Assembly (NCBI RefSeq): GCF_021462225.1
Contig: NC_061797.1
Location: 3,961,001 to 4,025,000 of the forward strand
Origin: Girardinichthys multiradiatus
Taxonomy: Eukaryota > Chordata > Actinopteri > Cyprinodontiformes > Goodeidae
Direction of reading: 5' to 3'
DNA: 64,000 nt
Numbering within the stretch: position 1 is the first letter of the stretch; each line of letters starts with the position of its first letter. The notes below the pieces were generated by a model, which was not told where the DNA came from, ran no database searches, and saw only the letters and a list, made by a program, of their open reading frames with translations. The position numbers were made by a program, and so were the translations under genes. This document shows positions 57,775 to 64,000 of the stretch, in pieces.

Positions 57775-58715
57775 TTCGAACTTGAAGACCCTCTTTAAAA
57801 TCATGTTGCAATATCTCAAACACATTTAAATCTCGACTTTGACTAGGTCACTCCAAAGTTTATTTTTCTTTGTTTTAAGCTATGTGAAGGTGAACTTACT
57901 GGTGTGCTTCAGATCCTGGTCCTGCTGCATAACCCAAATGTGCTTGAGCTTAAGGTCACAAACTGATGACTGGACATTGTTCTTCAAGATTTTCTGGTAG
58001 ACAGTAGAATTAATAGCTCTATCAATGTCCGAGTGCTGAAGCGGAAAAAATCCCCAGACCATCCCACCACCACCACCATGTTTGACTGCTGGAATGATGA
58101 TCTTTTTTCTGAAATGCTGCATTAGTTGTATAACAGACGTAATGAGACAACACATTCCAAAAAGTTCCACTTGTTTCGCAGCAGTCCACAGATTATTTTC
58201 CTGAAGGTCTCAGGGATCATCCAGATCAGTGTTTAGTCTTTTTTCGCTCTTTTCATTCTCAATTTGTGAAAATGCCTCTCACTGTGGAGTCTCAAAGCAT
58301 TAGAAAAGGCCTTGTAATCCTTTCCAGACTGATAGATGTCAGTGTCTGTGTTTCTCATCTGCTGTTGAATCTCTTTGGATCTGGGTCTGATCTGTGGATT
58401 TTTTATTTATTTAGATGTTTTAGCCTACTCCATGTTGTCGACAGGTTCTATTTGAGTGATATCCTGATTTTGTGGGGTGTGGCAAGTGAAATAAAGCACA
58501 GCTTTTGTGGTTCTCCACTTGTAATTCATGATTTAACGGCAGACCAGGATGCTTTGGAAAGCTTTTTCTACTTAATTATTGGAACTTAAAGCTGTTTTTG
58601 TCTCTTTACTTGGGTTTTCTTTGTCTAATATTAAAATGTGTTTGATCTGAAACATTTAAGAGTGACAAAAAAGTCAAATTGTAAGAGGCAAATACTTTTT
58701 TTCAGCAGTGTAACA
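57775..58715 (-). mobile_element. Decayed Tc1-like element in chsy1 intron 2
   Basis: Minus-strand relic: ACTTTGACTAGGTCACTCC at the left, then sequence encoding KHGGGGGMVWGFF near 58070 and CCAGACTGATAGATGTCAG near 58324. The right end has GAGGCAAATACTTTTTTTC. An internal deletion removed part of the transposase. Confidence 0.8.
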
Positions 58716-58719
58716 TTGT

Positions 58720-60470
58720 CGTCATCAACGGTGTGACACTAAGACCAAGTTTTAGCGAAAAGGTACACAACAACCATGTGAAATCAGAAGAGAAATGGTT
58801 AAAGATATCCTGGAGGATCAGGCAAACTGAGTTGAAAAACAGTAAGAGTCAGAAAGCACAGAGTTCCAGTCCTTATTTCCTTCTGTTTACTCTACCCATC
58901 CTTATCTTCTAAGCTAATGTTTACTGTTGCTCACTTATAGTGAAGTAGTTTCCTTAAGGTATTAATGGCCCGAGCAGATGAGCTCATTACTGGGGAAAAT
59001 AACTGCAATGTGCGAGTAATGACTGCAAGTTTTCCTATAAGACAGCTCTCCAGGTGGCAGACAGCTTTTTCAGTAGCAGGGGGAAAAAGCAGCAGAATTC
59101 CCACTGCGTGTCTTTGTTTTTGCCACGCTGCTGTGCCACCTCTTAGCACCCGGTGCTTTTACATCGTTAACGTTATTTAACATTTTGTTTCCAGGGAGAT
59201 AAAGCTGACAAAGTCTTGGAGGTCTGCCATTAGTGCACAGTTGAGGTACACCATACTTCAAGCCATGTGGCGTTATTGACGTTGTGGAAATTGCATCCCG
59301 TGCAAAACATCGCCAAAGCTTCCTGAACGCAGCTGTCAATCATGCAGTGGCAAAGTTCATACATGAAGCCAAGGGAGCTTTCCTGAAAAGGAATACAAAC
59401 GTTTAATGCCCACTTTGGGGAAGATTTTGGAGGAGATTTAATTCATTTTGTTGTTATGTGATAGTGACCATATAAAAAGTGGGCTCTTTGTGGCTTTTCT
59501 GGAGGACACCTTCATGAAGGTCCTGCGCTTTATGGGTTTGAACAGAGACAGACAACTGTAGTGTGAATACAGTTGTAAAAGGATCTAAAATTGATCATAT
59601 TAATAGCTTTTTTAAGGCCTTGTTTTCATAGAAGGATGGTAGTCATTAGTTTCATGATTTGAAACATTTGAGTGCCTCTGTTGTCTGACCAAACTACATG
59701 TCCCCATGACACGTTGAAGCAATAATATCCCGACAGTCACACTTCCCTGCAAATCTGGAGGAACAAAATCTGCTCCTGAAACTGGCTCAACGGCTTCAAT
59801 TTGTGCTGCGTTTAGAGAACTAAAATCCGTCTATCCTTGTGACGTTCCATGCTCCCAGCTCCCTCATCATGGGAAAGTGTATGTTTAAAGAGTTTGATAC
59901 TGTAAGAAGGCCTTAAAGTTATGTCACATATTTGTAAAACACAAATTTAGGTTGACTAAACTGTATTTAGTTTGCTTAAGCTATTAAGTCATTCCTATCT
60001 TATAAGGTCCTTAACTGAGCATACCTGCCGTAAACCTGCAGTGTTTTTTACAAAGTGTTCAAGCTGAAAAAGTGCAACCAAACGCTGTCATCAGACTGCT
60101 AAAGTGACCCCGTTTAGACATGAATCACATTAATGCTTCAAGCCTCAGAAATCCCTGTGAAAGTCACTGTAAGGGCCAATTATCAAGCGGTGAAATATGT
60201 GACCTTATAGTTCATCTTAGATCCCATCTGTGTATATAATCAGCCTCAGTCAGTGCCGTTAGTCAGATTATTAAGTGCTACCCTACAGGGAGTTAATTAA
60301 CAGCCCAGCTTCGTTCTAATGGAAAAAAAACCCAACTTCAATGTATCATCTAGTGTTGGTCAGTATTTTGGAAGGAAGATGTTAACCAAAACATGGAAAT
60401 GTGCCAAACATTAAAATATTACTATGACATGAAGCAGCCAGTTTTGGCTTGACCAGGCTTAATGGCCTTA
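58720..60470. other. chsy1 intron 2, no feature seen
   Basis: No ORF, RNA or repeat boundary that I can support; only short chance frames. Confidence 0.5.
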
Positions 60471-60471
60471 T

Positions 60472-61255
60472 GCCCCTTTTCCACTGGCTTGTGAAAAAGG
60501 GGCAGGAGAAGCAGCAAGGAGAGATGCTGCTGTCTGGATGGTGAAGCTCCAAAGTTTGCCTGAAGAAGTTCAAATTTTGAGCTTCATGAGGAGGTTTTTG
60601 TCTCAACCATGGCAATAACGAGGACAAGGACTTTAAGTTAGCTTTAGGTTGGATATTAGATATTTGTGCTCCGCGTCTTCGCCCGTTTGGTCCGATTACG
60701 GGCAGCTGCTCTGCCTGCTCCCTCCTCCTGCAGACCCTGGTTCTCTTAAGGACCGTCAGTAAATGTCCGAACCAAACAGGCTGTTTCATGGTGGTATTGT
60801 TTTGGGGGAAATGTTTGTGTGCCTGATCAGCTGATTTTATTTGCGGTCAACTGATTTAGGATGTTATTACATACAACGCCCCCTACCTGCGTGTAATTCA
60901 GAAAGCTAATGTGTCCATTTTCTTTCAGCCTTCAGGCAAGGTTTGATTTGTAAATGGTAAAATAATTTTTTGGTTTGTCCCGCTCCGGCCATTGTCGTCC
61001 CTAATATTATTGTAGTCGCTCTTGAGTTTTATTAACTTATCTCTGCACTATCTCAGCCAAAACTTTCTAATTTCTCCTGGTCCCATGGCCAATCAATGAA
61101 CAACAGTCTGTTCACGTTGCATATAGTCCTTACTCAAGCCCGGTCGTACCTGCTCAGGAGCAGGGACCAAAAAAGTGGATACAGAAAACTGTAACGGAAA
61201 CACCCACAAAGCAGAGGAGTGGAGCCGGGCCAAATCCAGCCAGTAGAAAAGGGGC
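60472..61255. mobile_element. DNA element with 18-bp terminal inverted repeats
   Basis: GCCCCTTTTCCACTGGCT at 60472-60489 and its reverse complement with one mismatch at 61238-61255 bound about 780 bp. A minus-strand frame (60789-60382) overlaps the left end and is not clearly a transposase. No tidy target-site duplication was found, so the superfamily is undecided. Confidence 0.65.
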
Positions 61256-62588
61256 TAGAATTAGTGGCTGATGAAACACCTGAAAATGTTTCTTTGGGTC
61301 AGTGATCAAACTAGCTTAGTTTCCAATTTGTGCTAGGAACAACACAGTTTGGTTCTGAAGCGCTTACTGAGAATACTTCGAGAAAGCGCTCTTTTCTCCA
61401 ATAATGTTAGAAGGTGGAAGTGGTTGTTGAGAAGAAAGCATGTTCTACGAAGCATTATCTTCTTGTCAGATAGGCTGCAACATCAACAAGGAGCACTAGG
61501 AGTCCAGGTTACTTTGGTTCGCAGCAGGGATCTCTGCAGAAAACAAGAAAACAGAAGGAATGTCAGAAATACTGAGCTTCTGTTGTGGAACCTGCTGAAT
61601 CTAAAAATGTAGACAGCCTGTTAGCAAATGCTGAGGGCTCAATTTATTATTTATTTAACGCTAGCCCTGCAAATTATCCTTCATGCTAATAAAAGACGTG
61701 ACGGACCATTAAAACGTTTTAGTCATTTTGGTATCATCAAAATAATGATGTTGAGCAACAAGTTAACTGGTGAAAGTTTCAATAATGTCCAGACAAAACA
61801 TCACCTAAACAGGCTTAGATTCATCATATGTTTGACATATATCTGGCTCAGCAGTATTCAGTAAACTAACATCCTGCTCCAGCTGACAGGTTCTGCATGC
61901 AGAGCACTTTGCCACTGTGCTAGGCTAACTTTAGCATGGTTATACTTAACATCCTACATTTAATGACCTTGTTTCAGCTGCACCGTATGCAACCTCCGTT
62001 ACTACTCTGTGGATCTCTGTCGATCTCTGAGCTCCTCTCACAGGGCTAGTCACATAACACAGACAGACAGGGATTCCATTACAGTCTCTGTTTCACTTCA
62101 AATGCTTAGATTTTTCGGGGACAACTCTGATTCATAAAATGAACAAAATCAGGTTCACAGCCTTCAATACTTGGAATACAGTTTTGCCTGGTATGTTGTG
62201 CAGATGAGAATGGGGTGTATATAACCCAAACAATTCTTTGCAATTTCTTTCAGGAAGGGCCATTAAATTGCTCTTTATAGTTATGATAAACCAATAAATT
62301 ATTTAACAGTCAACCAAATGCAGCAGTAGATCAGATGTTTTTGTTATCCTAATTATTATGTGGAGCAGAAAGGCTATTCATTTTAAATGGAGATCTTGCA
62401 GATGTATGTTTCCTGTAATAGGTGATCTTTTTCATATTTCTTACATTTTTGTAAGTTGGAATGCTAAGGAGCCACTATATAGTTCTTTTTCAGTTTTGTT
62501 TTATGTAAAGAATTTTTATTTAGAAAACCTAATCTGTAGTTGCAGTAATTCCTCGCCGAAAAGCCATCCAGTGCTAAATGAATGTTTT

Positions 62589-63511
62589 AAAGGGGACATA
62601 TCATGCTTTCACTAATACGTTTCCTAATGCATGAGAACAACATCACTAAAGCTAATATTGTAGCTGTAAGCTATCAAATCCAACAAACAACAGCGGTGGT
62701 TGATTAACAGGCTTTAGCTGAGCTGAAGTTATCTAAATCAGGTGTGTTAAAGCAGGGAAACGTCAGGACCTCGTGAGGACTGACCCCTGAAAAGTTAAGG
62801 AGTTCACAGTAGTAACAAAAGCTGTAATCCCATTACTAATGTTACTGACAATGTTTTTACACAAACTACATGTAAGATACCTTTTAAAATGTTAATGCTA
62901 CCACAAAGTGAATGAACACAAGTTTTAAACAAGACCCCAACATAGTTAACGAGTTAGCTAACGCTAGCATCAAGAACATCACTGAATGCATTTGGATACT
63001 GGCCGAGGTTGCTGAAACACTCCTCCCTGAAGTGCTTCGCGCAAACAAAGAGGACTTTCCCCACTGATGTTGGCACGTTTCCATGAAAAATAAAATTGAC
63101 TTAGGCACTCTGAAGAGGTTCTGATCCTGGGGGACGGTGTAATGACTGGTGTGGGTTCATACACCTAACAACAGAACATTTAGATTTTTCCGCTTGCTGC
63201 TTCAGCATCTTTCAACTTGAACTACAAGAATACTGCAAGAAAGAAAATGGCGGATTCGCTGGATTGGTTAGCCGGAAATCCATGATCATCTTTAAAAATT
63301 CCACAGAAAATACTGTGACGTAACAGAGAACGAAACATAATGAAAAATGGAAAAACAGACTGACCAAATATGACCCAAAAGCATCTAAATATATCATCGC
63401 AGGATCTGGAGTGGCTAAATTCAAATTTTCTAGACTTTCAGAGACTCCCAATACACGCAAAATGTGTTTTAAAAGTTAAAAAGGTGGATTTTGCACTATA
63501 TGCCCCCTTTG
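62589..63511. mobile_element. Non-autonomous DNA element with AAAGGGG-type ends
   Basis: Left end AAAGGGGACATATCATGC; right end TGCACTATATGCCCCCTTT, an imperfect reverse complement. About 920 bp with no transposase. Ends of this type are frequent in fish hAT-derived MITEs. Target duplication not evident. 61260-62588 and 63512-64000 hold nothing else I can name. Confidence 0.55.
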
Positions 63512-64000
63512 ATGTCAACATGCTCACTGCACCTGCAGCAATGAAAATGTAAAACAAACAGTTTGCTTTTGATATAGATCCGAATTATTGAGACAGAGGT
63601 TTTTAGAGTTTAGTTTTACCTCCGCATCATTTCCTCTCGCTGGTGTGCTGTAGACTGACGCTCCAGCTCCACATTCCTGAAAGGAAAGTTCATTTCTAGC
63701 AGAAAAGCTCCAGCTGTGAAATTTGTGTCTGGGAAGCAATTATGGAAATGTCCACAGCAAATTGTCTACACATCCTCTTAAATATCTCTGGTGTTCCTGT
63801 GTGAACATAGCTTTTGGGATTTCCAGCAGATGACCTCAGCAGATGATTTATAAATCTTGTCCACTCAAGACGTTAAGGCCGGAGTGTATTTGTTTCCTTA
63901 AAATCCCAACTGTTGTCATATAACAGCTGTGTACAGTTCACTGTGGCTGGGAAAACATGCTGCCATAGACCCAGAATTCATCCTAGACTTTCCTGGCAGG

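Noticed and set aside
60382..60789. 135-codon minus-strand frame as a host gene
   Set aside because: Straddles the left end of an inverted-repeat element, has no recognised domain and lies in a chsy1 intron.

Overview
The window reads as nuclear DNA of a teleost, probably a spiny-rayed fish. It has vertebrate genes with GT-AG introns, and it is full of fish-type repeats: several Tc1-like families, L2-type LINEs, tRNA-derived SINEs ending in TGAC repeats, hAT elements, Ty3/gypsy elements and endogenous retroviruses (ERVs). There are four host genes and no prokaryotic features. Exon coordinates below were worked out by hand from reading frame, splice sites and family resemblance.

Layout. (1) 185-7901, minus strand: the N-terminal part of a gel-forming-mucin-type gene in 12 exons (signal peptide, VWD1, C8, TIL, start of VWD2). 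It runs off the left edge and has a TATA box at 7952-7959. (2) 8.0-16.0 kb: intergenic, with a solo LTR, SINE and LINE pieces, a nearly complete Tc1-like transposon (12172-13781) and a decayed one. (3) 16152-23790, minus strand: a complete nine-exon SNRPA1 (U2 snRNP protein A'), with Tc1 and hAT elements in its introns. (4) 24.3-42.1 kb: a large transposable-element block. It holds an L2 fragment, a strongly strand-skewed C-rich tract, a deleted Ty3/gypsy element, a decayed plus-strand ERV (protease-RT-RNase H-integrase, env pieces and a probable 3' LTR), a second ERV in antisense with an env fragment, a solo LTR inside that ERV's broken LTR, another L2 insertion and SINEs. (5) 43395-47475, plus strand: complete SELENOS (selenoprotein S) in six exons, with an in-frame TGA for selenocysteine one codon before Gly-stop and a type-II SECIS-like element at 48248-48294. 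(6) 53469-57648, plus strand: exons 1 and 2 of CHSY1 (chondroitin sulfate synthase 1); the rest lies beyond the right edge. The following intron holds a Tc1 relic and two inverted-repeat DNA elements.

SNRPA1, SELENOS and CHSY1 are neighbours in mammals too (from memory), so this is a conserved linkage group. The three genes do unrelated jobs: splicing, ER-associated degradation and glycosaminoglycan synthesis. Here SNRPA1 faces away from the other two across about 20 kb of nested transposons, which suggests a rearrangement. I found no clear new gene system. The most notable points are the SECIS element, a paired H-x-T motif (2H-phosphoesterase-like) between protease and RT of the ERV, the layered ERV recombination, and a mucin exon squeezed between two microsatellites.
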